From: Paenibacillus silvisoli
Lineage (GTDB): Bacteria; Bacillota; Bacilli; Paenibacillales; Paenibacillaceae
Direction: 5' to 3'
Assembly (NCBI RefSeq): GCF_030866765.1
Contig: NZ_CP133017.1
Coordinates: forward strand, 4,012,001 to 4,076,000
Length of the DNA: 64,000 bases
Position 1 is the first letter of the stretch. Each line of letters opens with the position of its first letter. Below the pieces are notes generated by a model that searched no databases, had not been told where the DNA came from, and was given only the letters and a program-made list of their open reading frames with translations. Shown piece after piece: positions 9,726 to 16,895 of the stretch. The position numbers and the translations under genes were made by a program.

Positions 9726-9754
9726 ATAATATTTGAATATTTGAATATATGAAA
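9726..9754 (-). promoter_or_regulatory. sulP promoter with ArsR-type operator candidate
   Basis: The minus strand has TATTAT (9726-9731) as a -10 with only a weak -35. The + strand over the same bases reads AATATTTG three times in tandem (9728-9751, the last copy AATATATG). The repeats cover the spacer and -10, where a bound ArsR dimer would block polymerase. Operator function is inferred from position and AT-rich repeat character. Confidence 0.5.
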
Positions 9755-9773
9755 AAATAGTAACTCCGAGCAC

Positions 9774-9804
9774 AAAAAAAATCAACGCCCTTTGGCATTG
9801 ATTT
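9774..9804 (-). terminator. Terminator downstream of arsR
   Basis: On the minus strand AAATCAATGCC, loop AAAG, GGCGTTGATTT, then a T-run. It lies between arsR and the sulP promoter, so sulP needs its own promoter. Confidence 0.85.
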
Positions 9805-9822
9805 TGGATGGTTATTGCCTTA

Positions 9823-10149
9823 TTATTCCGTTCTCATATTCTCCAGCATCGTGATCGTACCGACCAAATGATTGTCGAAGATGCGTTTCGCCACGGCCAG
9901 AAGCTCCTTCACCAGTGGGTCGCGCAAGCTGTAAATTACGGTCGTGCCTTCTTTGCTGCCGAATACGATGTTCTTGCTGCGAAGGATCGCAAGCTGCTGG
10001 GAAACCGCAGAGCCCTCGCTCCCGAGAATCGCTTGCATTTCGTTTACCGTTCGTTCCCCTTCGGACAGCACTTCCAGAATCCGGATCCGCATGGGATGGG
10101 CCAGCGCTTTAAAAAATTCCGCTTTAAACTGCTGCAGTTCAAGGTTCAA
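9823..10149 (-). CDS. ArsR/SmtB-family winged-helix repressor
   Basis: 108-residue DNA-binding regulator: KALAHPMRIRILEVLSEGERTVNEM and the recognition helix SAVSQQLAILRSKNIV followed by the beta-wing GSKEGTTVIYSL. It has no cysteine at all, so the ELCVCDL-type metal site and thiol redox sensing (as in BigR/SqrR) are absent. The start is a TTG at 10149 behind AGGGG. It is transcribed toward sulP but separated from it by a terminator. Likely target is the repeat cluster at the sulP promoter. The effector is unknown. Confidence 0.88.
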   Translation of the reverse strand: MNLELQQFKAEFFKALAHPMRIRILEVLSEGERTVNEMQAILGSEGSAVSQQLAILRSKNIVFGSKEGTTVIYSLRDPLVKELLAVAKRIFDNHLVGTITMLENMRTE

Positions 10150-10293
10150 ACCTATTCTTCCCCTCTACGCTTTCGGTAGTTAGCTCAATGCCGCAACCGA
10201 CGCTTCCGGAAGCGGCAATCAAATAAGGCCACTTCCCGAAATACCGAGACAGTGACCTAGGTTTGAGGCATGGATCCGTTTCAGCGGTCCAGC

Positions 10294-10503
10294 TTAGTCC
10301 TTCTTGTTCAGCGTGCTCTCGACTACGAGAATATCGTGGAAGATTTCCTCGAGCGCGACGCCGACATGCTTATGAGACTTAGGCGTACGGATTTCGGTCT
10401 TGCTGCCGTCGCGAAGCATTCTTGCACGGCGCGATGCCGCGACCACCAAGGAATACTTGCTGTCGACTTTCTTCATCATTTCATCGATCGATGGATATAA
10501 CAA
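10294..10503 (-). CDS. rpoZ: RNA polymerase omega subunit
   Basis: Small subunit that helps assemble RNA polymerase by clamping beta'. 69 residues with the conserved VDSKYSLVVAASRRARML helix (family R/KYxLVxxxakRAR signature). The start is a TTG at 10503 with GAGGTG 8 nt upstream. It lies 21 bp after gmk, the normal gmk-rpoZ order. A 140-bp untranslated stretch and arsR follow in place of the usual coaBC. Confidence 0.95.
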   Translation of the reverse strand: MLYPSIDEMMKKVDSKYSLVVAASRRARMLRDGSKTEIRTPKSHKHVGVALEEIFHDILVVESTLNKKD

Positions 10504-10524
10504 CGTTCCTTCACCTCACTCATG

Positions 10525-11142
10525 CTACGCTTTCTCGGAAGCTTCCTTCACTTCCTCAAGCTCTTGGATAAACCGGTCACGACGGCAATGCTCTGCAACG
10601 ATGATGCTCTGTATGCGATGACATGCAGCGTCAATTTGGTCGTTGACGACCGCATAATCGTAATAATGAATCAAGTTCATTTCTTCCACCGCAACGGTCA
10701 TGCGATGGTCAATTATATCGGCATTCTCCGTCCCGCGTCCGGTAATGCGCTGCTTCAGCACATCGAGGGATGGCGGCACCAAGAAAATAAAGACACCTTG
10801 AGGGAATTTCTCTTTCACCTTTAGAGCGCCTTGCACTTCGATTTCAAGAATGATGTCTTTCCCCGATTCCAGCGTGCGCTCGACGAAATCGCGAGGCGTG
10901 CCGTAATAGTTGCCGACGTACTCCGCATGCTCGAGCAGCGCGTCTTTGGCGATCATATCTTGAAATTGCTCACGCGACTTAAAAAAATAATTGATGCCGT
11001 CGATCTCGCCTGTACGAGGCGAACGCGTCGTGGCCGAAACAGAATAAACGAGGTCGCTCTGTTTATGACGAAGCTCGGAACAGACCGTTCCCTTGCCTAC
11101 GCCCGATGGGCCGGATAAAACGATTAACAATCCCTTTTTCAT
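10525..11142 (-). CDS. gmk: Guanylate kinase
   Basis: Phosphorylates GMP to GDP. 205 residues starting [20 protein letters not shown] with the Walker A loop GPSGVGKGT near residue 12, the GMP-binding [19 protein letters not shown] and the lid RITGRGTE. The ATG at 11142 is chosen because it gives the family start and has GGGGAG upstream. An in-frame ATG at 11160 overlaps the remA stop (TAATG) and may allow coupled initiation of a form 6 residues longer. Confidence 0.96.
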   Translation of the reverse strand: MKKGLLIVLSGPSGVGKGTVCSELRHKQSDLVYSVSATTRSPRTGEIDGINYFFKSREQFQDMIAKDALLEHAEYVGNYYGTPRDFVERTLESGKDIILEIEVQGALKVKEKFPQGVFIFLVPPSLDVLKQRITGRGTENADIIDHRMTVAVEEMNLIHYYDYAVVNDQIDAACHRIQSIIVAEHCRRDRFIQELEEVKEASEKA

Positions 11143-11159
11143 AATACTCCCCGTCACCA

Positions 11160-11420
11160 TTATTCGTCGTGATCGTCATCCTTGGTCGATAGCCTGTGCG
11201 CGACTGTCTCCGGCTGCACGGCGGAAAGAATGACGTGATCGCTGTCCGTAATAATTACGGCGCGTGTGCGCCGGCCGTATGTCGCGTCGATGAGCATATG
11301 GCGGTCGCGTGCTTCCTGGATGATGCGCTTAATCGGCGCCGATTCCGGACTTACAATCGAAATAATGCGATTGGCGGAAACGATGTTTCCGAATCCGATA
11401 TTAATGAGCTTAATGGCCAT
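11160..11420 (-). CDS. remA: Extracellular matrix regulator RemA (DUF370)
   Basis: 86-residue DNA-binding protein. In B. subtilis RemA activates biofilm matrix operons and osmoprotection genes. The start [19 protein letters not shown] and the segment [24 protein letters not shown] match the family. The ATG at 11420 has GGAGG 9 nt upstream. It leads the remA-gmk-rpoZ transcription unit. In Bacillus yicC precedes remA; here the 300 bp upstream has no gene and the next gene is the unrelated metH-like locus. Confidence 0.95.
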   Translation of the reverse strand: MAIKLINIGFGNIVSANRIISIVSPESAPIKRIIQEARDRHMLIDATYGRRTRAVIITDSDHVILSAVQPETVAHRLSTKDDDHDE

Positions 11421-11707
11421 GTTAGTTCCCCTCCGGTATCTCCCGTGCATGATCATGCAAATGAACACGATGTATAGATAAGCGCAAGAATGATGGAGTC
11501 GAATCTTCTGCAGGAACTTCACTGACAGAATATTGCATTATTCTTGACGAAAAATGTCCGGAGCATACGTTCGGCCAGCCGAATGCCAGCGATCCTTACA
11601 GTGACAGTCAGGTCACCTATTCTATCGCATCGGAAGCGGCATGGCAAGTGCATCCATGTGACTATTCTAATCCATTTTCGTTAGACGAACAAGTGTAAAA
11701 GCGTAAA
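11421..11707. other. Intergenic region upstream of remA
   Basis: About 290 bp between the terminator of the methionine gene and remA. No open reading frame with a ribosome binding site was found on either strand and no fragment of yicC was recognised. It presumably carries the remA promoter, but I could not fix a convincing -35/-10 pair. Confidence 0.6.
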
Positions 11708-11744
11708 CGAGAGAAAAAACGAGTTTAACCCGTTTTTTCTCTCG
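11708..11744. terminator. Terminator overlapping the end of the metH-like gene
   Basis: Perfect 14-bp arms CGAGAGAAAAAACG (11708-11721) and CGTTTTTTCTCTCG (11731-11744). The stop codon of the methionine gene (11725-11727) lies in the loop and the distal arm encodes its last residues. The + strand version is followed by a T-run. Confidence 0.8.
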
Positions 11745-13623
11745 TTTTTTGCCACACGTATTCCGTCAGCTTGACAGTCATGTCGTAGAACATGAAAGGC
11801 GTAATCAGATAGATGCCTTTGAAATGCTCAAGCGCGGTATCGAGCAGCTCTTCCGCGATTTTGACGCCTTCCGCACGGCCTTCTTCGCCTTCTAAGCCGG
11901 CCATCCGTTTGCGCACGTCGTCGGACAGCTGAATGCCCGGCACTTCGTTGTGCAAATATTCGGCGTTCCGTCCGCTTGCCAGCGGCATGATGCCGATGAA
12001 GATCGGAACGGACAGATGCTTCGTCGCTTCCGCCATTCGAACGATCAGGTCTTTATCGTAAACCGGCTGCGTCATGATGTAATCCGCGCCGGAATCGATT
12101 TTTTTCTCGAGGCGGGCAATGGCCTTGTCCAAATATTTGACGTTCGGATTGAACGCGGCGCCCGTAATGAAGTTCGCCTTCTGTTTGAGCGGCTTGCCCG
12201 AGAACGCTACGCCCTCGTTCAGCTGCTTGATCATCCGGATCATCTCGAACGACGTCAAGTCGTACACCGAGCTGGAATCCGGCAGGTCGCCGAATCTTGC
12301 GGGATCGCCCGTTACGGCAAGCACATGATCGATGCCGAGCGCGTCAAGCCCCATCATATGCGATTGGGTGCCGATCAGGTTGCGGTCGCGGCAAGCGATA
12401 TGAACGAGCGGCCGAATGCCGACCCGCTGCTGAAGGAGCGAGGCGAGCGCGATGTTGCTCATTCGCGTGACCGCCAGCGAGTTGTCGGCCATCGTCACAG
12501 CGTCCGCATGGCATGCTTTCAGCGCTTTCGCGCCGTCCATAAACTTCTGAATGTTCAGGTCGCGCGGCGGGTCCAGCTCTACGATAACGGTATGGCGCTG
12601 TTTCACAAGCTCCACGATGTTCGGCTCGTCTTGACTGCCGCCACCGATAGGCGCTGCTGCTTTCACGGTGCTGACTTCCGGCTTCGCGGCCGGTTGAACG
12701 ACGATTTGTTCTTGCTGCACTACCTGCGGTGCGGCGTCGAATTCGACCGGCTGCGGTGTGTAGCCGTCCAGCGACTTCGCGATCGCCGCGATATGCTCCG
12801 GCGTCGTGCCGCAGCAGCCGCCGATAATTCTGGCGCCGCGATCGGCGAACTTGCGCGCGGATTCGGCGAAATATTCCGGCGTCGCCGAGAACTTGTATTT
12901 GCCGTCCACATAATCCGGAATGCCTGCGTTCGGATAGACCGACAGCGGCAGCTCGACGTCTCCTACGATCGAATCAATCGCGCGCAATATGCCGTTCGGG
13001 CCGCTTCGGCAGTTGAAGCCTACGACATCGGCGCCCTCTTGCCGCAGTCGATCGAAGGCGGTTGCGAGCGGCTGGCCGTCCTGCGTGACCGCTTCCTTTT
13101 CCACCGCGAACTGGCACAGCACCGGCACGTCGGACAGCTTGCGCGCAATGCGCAGCGCGAGCAGCGCTTCCTCGAGATCATAGAACGTCTCGAGCAAAAT
13201 ACCGTCGGCACCTGCGCTGAGCAGCGCGTCGATTTGCTGCGAGAACAAATGCTCCAGCTGTTTCGTTCCGATGTTTTTGCGTTTGCCGGCACGAATCGAG
13301 CCTACAGCGCCGACGACGTACGCATCGCTTCCAACGGCAGCTCTGGCGATTTGCACGCCTGCGCGATTAATCGCCTCCACCTCGTTATCCAGCCCGTAGT
13401 TCGAGAGGCTCGCCAGGTTGGCCGAGAACGTATTCGTCTCGATCACCCGCGCGCCTGCTTCATAATAGCGACGGTGCACGTCCGCAATGACTTCGGGACG
13501 CAGCACGTTAAATTCTTCGTATGAAACGCCGACAGGGAACCCCATCCCATATAGGTAGGTTCCCATCGCGCCGTCCCCGGTCAAGATGCGCGCACCAAGC
13601 GCTTCCCGCAAATCCGGTTTCAT
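11725..13623 (-). CDS. Bifunctional homocysteine S-methyltransferase / 5,10-methylene-THF reductase
   Basis: Fusion protein of the YitJ type (632 residues) linking folate one-carbon units to methionine synthesis. The N-terminal barrel (about 1-290) starts with LTGDGAMGTYLYGMG and has the zinc cysteines in VGFNCRSGPNG and IIGGCCGTTPEHI. A variable linker (about 295-340) leads to a C-terminal FAD-dependent reductase (HTVIVELDPPR, HIACRDRN, DHVLAVTGDPAR, PLASGRNAEYL). The ATG at 13623 has AAGGAG 8 nt upstream. It follows dapF by 25 bp and probably shares its transcript, so no S-box riboswitch directly precedes it. The cobalamin and activation domains of full MetH are absent. Confidence 0.93.
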   Translation of the reverse strand: MKPDLREALGARILTGDGAMGTYLYGMGFPVGVSYEEFNVLRPEVIADVHRRYYEAGARVIETNTFSANLASLSNYGLDNEVEAINRAGVQIARAAVGSDAYVVGAVGSIRAGKRKNIGTKQLEHLFSQQIDALLSAGADGILLETFYDLEEALLALRIARKLSDVPVLCQFAVEKEAVTQDGQPLATAFDRLRQEGADVVGFNCRSGPNGILRAIDSIVGDVELPLSVYPNAGIPDYVDGKYKFSATPEYFAESARKFADRGARIIGGCCGTTPEHIAAIAKSLDGYTPQPVEFDAAPQVVQQEQIVVQPAAKPEVSTVKAAAPIGGGSQDEPNIVELVKQRHTVIVELDPPRDLNIQKFMDGAKALKACHADAVTMADNSLAVTRMSNIALASLLQQRVGIRPLVHIACRDRNLIGTQSHMMGLDALGIDHVLAVTGDPARFGDLPDSSSVYDLTSFEMIRMIKQLNEGVAFSGKPLKQKANFITGAAFNPNVKYLDKAIARLEKKIDSGADYIMTQPVYDKDLIVRMAEATKHLSVPIFIGIMPLASGRNAEYLHNEVPGIQLSDDVRKRMAGLEGEEGRAEGVKIAEELLDTALEHFKGIYLITPFMFYDMTVKLTEYVWQKTREKTG

Positions 13624-13648
13624 GGTCAAAACTCCTTCATTTCATCAC

Positions 13649-14485
13649 TTAGACGTTTACGGTGCCTCGGTATACTTCGGCAGCCGGTCCCGACATATAT
13701 ACGTAGTTGTTCTCTTCGTTCCATTCGATCAGCAGGTCGCCGCCTTTCAGCGATACGGTCGCCGTCCGGTCCGTGTATCCGTTCAGCACGGATGCGACAA
13801 CCGTCGCGCAAGCGCCTGTTCCGCATGCCAGCGTCGGGCCCGCGCCGCGCTCCCAAACGCGCATATCGGTGAAGTCCTTGGAGAGGACCGTCACGAATTC
13901 CACGTTGATTTTGCGAGGGAACAGCGGGTGTACTTCCAGCTTCGGCCCCCATGCCGCCAGGTCGAAATTAACCGCATCGTCCACGTAAATGACGCAGTGC
14001 GGGTTGCCCATCGATACGGCCGTAAACTTAAATTCACGCCCGTCCACTTCGATGGACTGGTTGATCACCGGATTCGCATCGATCGTCGTCGGCACTTTCA
14101 GACCTTCGAGAATCGGCTGGCCCATGTTGACGCGTACGAGCGCCGCTTTGCCATTTTCGACCGTCAGCTGCACTTCCTGCACGCCCGCGCCGAGCGTTTC
14201 GATCGTCAGCGTTTCTTTGTCCGTCAAGCCGTTGTCGTACACATATTTCGCTACGCAACGGATTGCGTTGCCGCATTGCTCCGCTTCGGAACCGTCGGAG
14301 TTGATGATGCGCATCCGGAAGTCCGCTTTTTCCGAAGGTAAAATATATACGAGTCCGTCGGCGCCAATGCCGAAGAAACGATTGCAGAGCTGCTCGGCCA
14401 ATTGCGCCGCGTTATCCGGCAGCTGCGTTTCGCCTGCTACTACGATAAAGTCGTTACCCAATCCATGCATCTTTGTAAAGTTCAT
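13649..14485 (-). CDS. dapF: Diaminopimelate epimerase
   Basis: Interconverts LL- and meso-diaminopimelate for lysine and peptidoglycan synthesis. 278 residues with both active-site cysteines: Cys71 in EQCGNAIRC and Cys221 in ACGTGAC, plus the family start MNFTKMHGLGNDFIVV. The ATG at 14485 has AAGGGAG 9 nt upstream. A TATAAT on the minus strand at 14539-14544 is a candidate -10 without a clear -35. The next gene downstream is the methionine fusion gene. Upstream lies the repeat island. Confidence 0.96.
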   Translation of the reverse strand: MNFTKMHGLGNDFIVVAGETQLPDNAAQLAEQLCNRFFGIGADGLVYILPSEKADFRMRIINSDGSEAEQCGNAIRCVAKYVYDNGLTDKETLTIETLGAGVQEVQLTVENGKAALVRVNMGQPILEGLKVPTTIDANPVINQSIEVDGREFKFTAVSMGNPHCVIYVDDAVNFDLAAWGPKLEVHPLFPRKINVEFVTVLSKDFTDMRVWERGAGPTLACGTGACATVVASVLNGYTDRTATVSLKGGDLLIEWNEENNYVYMSGPAAEVYRGTVNV

Positions 14486-14887
14486 TTATATACGCTCCCT
14501 TGTCCGATCGAAAAATCAGATGTTGTTTTATAAGGAACATTATAATTTATTTAGTGTACCTTAATCTTTGCATTTTTGCATCACTTTGTTGCACAATTCA
14601 CAACCCCTTTCACAACCCCCTAAATCCCCCTTGCCTAAGGGGGACCCCAAGGGCTCCGCCCTCTGGACACCCCGATGGTCTAACGTCTGTGCAGCACAGG
14701 ACCGCTCCCGTGATGACTGCCTGCTCGGAATCCGCTTTCGTCCCATTCGGGACCCGCTTCCACTTTTGGCGCTCTTTATCGGCCTGTTGTCCCTTCGGGA
14801 CACATGGGGACGTGTATGCGCCACAGATGTGTTTTTTGCGTGGTTGCGTGCGTAGGGATTATTACTTTTGGCGCGGGAAGGGATGTT
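14486..14887. other. Non-coding segment with stable hairpins between dapF and the 80-bp repeats
   Basis: No credible gene. It contains several separate perfect hairpins: TCCCCCTT/AAGGGGGA (14625-14644), AGGGC/GCCCT (14650-14662), GTCCC-ATTC-GGGAC (about 14740-14753) and TGTCCC-TTC-GGGACA (about 14789-14803), the last readable as a C(UUCG)G tetraloop stem. The dapF promoter must lie in its first 100 bp. Confidence 0.6.
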
Positions 14888-15272
14888 GGGATTGCCTGGG
14901 ATGCGCGTTTCGCGCTTCCGGCAATCTAGGGCCGCCAGGTTCCTTGGCGGGATGTTTGTTTGAGGATGGGATTGCCTGGGGCGCGCGTTTCGCGCTCCCG
15001 GCAATCTAGGGCCGCCAGGTTCCTTGGCGGGATGTTTGTTTGAGGATGGGATTGCCTGGGGCGCGCGTTTCGCGCTCCCGGCAATCTAGGGCCGCCGGGG
15101 TTCCTTGGCGGGATGTTAGTTTGAGGATGGGATTGCCTGGGGCGCGTTTCGCGCTCCCGGCAATCTAGGGCCCCCGGGGTTCCTTGGTGGGATGTTAGTT
15201 TGTCGGGAATTGACCGGCGGCTTGCGTTCCGCATGCCTGGTCAATTTGGAGCCGCCGGGGTTCCTCGGCGGA
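14888..15272. repeat. 80-bp tandem repeats, four close copies and one diverged copy, each with two hairpins
   Basis: Copies begin at 14888, 14968, 15048 and 15129 (period 80, 80, 81 bp), with a diverged copy from 15205. Each close copy holds a long stem GATTGCC ... GGCAATC enclosing GCGCG-TTT-CGCGC, followed by a second stem CCGCC ... GGCGG. In the diverged copy the outer stem has become AATTGACC/GGTCAATT (15208-15215 and 15239-15246), so pairing is kept although the bases changed. The period is not a multiple of three throughout and the frames shift, so this is not a coding repeat. Confidence 0.9.
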
Positions 15273-15376
15273 TTATTGCGCGCACCTGTAGGTCCGCTTG
15301 GTTCGTCTACGCCGAACCTCCAGCATTGTAATGATCCGAAACTCCGCTTTTCTCATGCCCGCCGATATTCCACAAA

Positions 15377-15784
15377 TATAGCACCTTCAGTGCTCCTCTT
15401 TGCTCGTTTCCGTCAATTTCACATCAATGTAGTGCTCCCAGTGCTCCGCTTTGCTCGTTTCCGCCAATTTCACACCAATGTAGTGCTCCCAGGACCCCTG
15501 TTCGCTCGTTTCCGCCAATTTCACACCAATGTAGTGCTCCCAGAGCTCCACTTTGCTCGTATTCGCCGATTCCACTCAAATGTAGTGCTCCCAGAACTCC
15601 TCTTCGCTCGTTTCCGCCGATTTCACACCAATGTAGTGCTCCCAGAGCTCCTCATTGCTCGTTGCCATCAATTCCACACCGATGTAGTGCTCCCAATGCT
15701 CCTCGGTACTCGTTTCCCCCGCTCCCACATAAATGTCGCGTCCCTATTGCGCCTCTTTCCTCGTTTACCGCCGAAACGTCCGCC
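15377..15784. repeat. 51-bp tandem repeats, eight copies
   Basis: The phrase TGTAGTGCTCCCA or a variant recurs exactly every 51 bp from 15377, 15428, 15479, 15530, 15581, 15632, 15683 and 15734. The middle copies are the best conserved and the two outer ones most decayed. Because 51 is a multiple of three, reading frames stay open by chance: on the minus strand a 17-residue unit WEHYIGVKLAETSK appears, but copy 5 carries an in-frame TGA and differences are spread over all codon positions. I read it as a non-coding repeat. Confidence 0.88.
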
Positions 15785-15847
15785 AACCTAGCCCCCTGCA
15801 GCTCCTCTTTGCCTAATCCCCTCGCTCCCCCTTACGACTCCGCAATT

Positions 15848-16032
15848 ATAACGAATCGTACAGCGCTTATTCGCCACGAAATAGCGCTAAAAACATCCTA
15901 ACGAACCATAGAAGCCTTATTTGGGCGAAAATCGGCGTTGGAACGCCATTTCGCGTCAAATAAGGCTTCTGGAGTTCGTTAGAATTCAAAACCACATGAT
16001 TTAATGCAAATAAGCGCTCTGGAGTTCGTTAG
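15848..16032. repeat. Nested palindromic element (85-bp inner palindrome inside related outer arms)
   Basis: Inner imperfect palindrome 15898-15982: CTAACGAAC ... GTTCGTTAG at the ends, AGAAGCCTTATTTG (about 15909-15922) pairing with CAAATAAGGCTTCT, and GGCGTT-GGA-ACGCC at the tip. Outer arms at 15848-15873 and 16007-16032 repeat the same pattern with AGCGCTTATT and AATAAGCGCT in place of the GCCTT core. It looks like several members of one small palindromic family, one inside the other. No gene is present. Confidence 0.85.
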
Positions 16033-16127
16033 CGCGCCGCCGCCCCAACCTCGCCCGTTCACTCGCAAACTCCTTGTCTCACCTAACCTAACCTCAGCCC
16101 CGCCTCACCGCCAGCTCAATCCCAATT

Positions 16128-16829
16128 TCAATCAAACCGCTTCCACCATACGCCGGTCCACGCCGGCACGCTGCTGGTGCCGTTTGCTTTAATAATGTCC
16201 ACCAGCCAATCGCCGAAGAAGAACTCGGCGAGCGAGACGGCTTCTTCCAGCGATTCGCAGCGGAAATCGGTGCGGATCGCTTCGTGATTGAAGCCGTAGT
16301 CGTTTTCGAGAGCGGCGTAATAGCTCGTTAAATAGTCCGGCGGGTTGGGCTCATCAAAGCCCGTGCCGAAATTTTCGAAGATGATGACGGTGCCGCCCGG
16401 CTTCAACACACGCCGGATTTCGCCCACAATTCGCTCAAGCTGCTCGCGCCAATCTGGCTCATTCGTATTTGCGCAATAGCAGATCGTCCATCCTGCCGTT
16501 AACAAATCAACACTGCCCGCCTCAAGCGGCAAACGATCATGGCTGCCGACCTCGGTGCGCCAATTCGTGAAGCCGAAGCCGGACAGCTTGCTAGAAGCTT
16601 GCTCCAGCATGGCAGCCGATCGATCGATTGCGGCAACTCGGCGAACGAGCGGCGCCAGCAGAGCTGTAACGCGCCCCGTCCCCGCTCCGATATCGGCGGC
16701 ATCCATCGCAGAGGCATCCGGGACGATTTTGCGAATCGCCGCTTCTAAATTCCCGTCAACATCTTCTCTCGATACAAGCAAATCATACATTTCCGTTTCA
16801 GTCTGATAAATGACGTCATGGTCCGGCAT
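16128..16829 (-). CDS. Class I SAM-dependent methyltransferase
   Basis: 233-residue Rossmann methyltransferase of unknown substrate. Motif I is ADIGAGTGRVTALLAP, the acidic end of the second strand is VAAIDRS, and VLKPGGTVIIFENFG is the post-motif region. A GGAGGG site precedes the ATG at 16829. Directly upstream is a promoter with a 19-bp spacer carrying a MerR-type operator, immediately after the gene for a MerR-methyltransferase fusion, so regulation by that protein is likely. It is not recognisably UbiE, a rRNA methyltransferase or a tRNA methyltransferase. Small-molecule methylation is possible but not shown. Confidence 0.88.
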   Translation of the reverse strand: MPDHDVIYQTETEMYDLLVSREDVDGNLEAAIRKIVPDASAMDAADIGAGTGRVTALLAPLVRRVAAIDRSAAMLEQASSKLSGFGFTNWRTEVGSHDRLPLEAGSVDLLTAGWTICYCANTNEPDWREQLERIVGEIRRVLKPGGTVIIFENFGTGFDEPNPPDYLTSYYAALENDYGFNHEAIRTDFRCESLEEAVSLAEFFFGDWLVDIIKANGTSSVPAWTGVWWKRFD

Positions 16830-16863
16830 TGTTGGCTTCCCTCCTGAATTTGCGTTCGAGGTA

Positions 16864-16894
16864 AGCGTAAAACCTCACCTAACGTGAAGGTCAA
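16864..16894 (-). promoter_or_regulatory. MerR-type long-spacer promoter upstream of the methyltransferase
   Basis: On the minus strand TTGACC (16889-16894) and TACGCT (16864-16869) are 19 bp apart. The spacer holds the dyad ACCTTCACGTTAGGTGAGGT (16872-16891). A 19-20-bp spacer with an ACCT...AGGT dyad is the established hallmark of MerR-activated promoters. The -35 begins 2 bp after the stop of the merR fusion gene. Confidence 0.8.
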
Positions 16895-16895
16895 G

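Noticed and set aside
13624-14600. SAM-sensing S-box riboswitch before the methionine gene
   Set aside because: The gene directly follows dapF by 25 bp, and no S-box-like conserved core was visible upstream of dapF.
14500-15234. Long open frames on both strands through the 80-bp repeats
   Set aside because: They are GC-rich frames through hairpin repeats of period 80-81 bp, which shifts frame between copies. There is no ribosome binding site and the predicted proteins are Arg/Pro-rich low complexity.
14888-15784. CRISPR array
   Set aside because: The repeats are directly adjacent, 51 or 80 bp long, with no unique spacers, and no cas genes are present.
15192-15791. 199-residue + strand frame through the 51-bp repeats
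   Set aside because: It stays open only because the period is a multiple of three. Substitutions do not avoid amino-acid changes, and no start site is supported.
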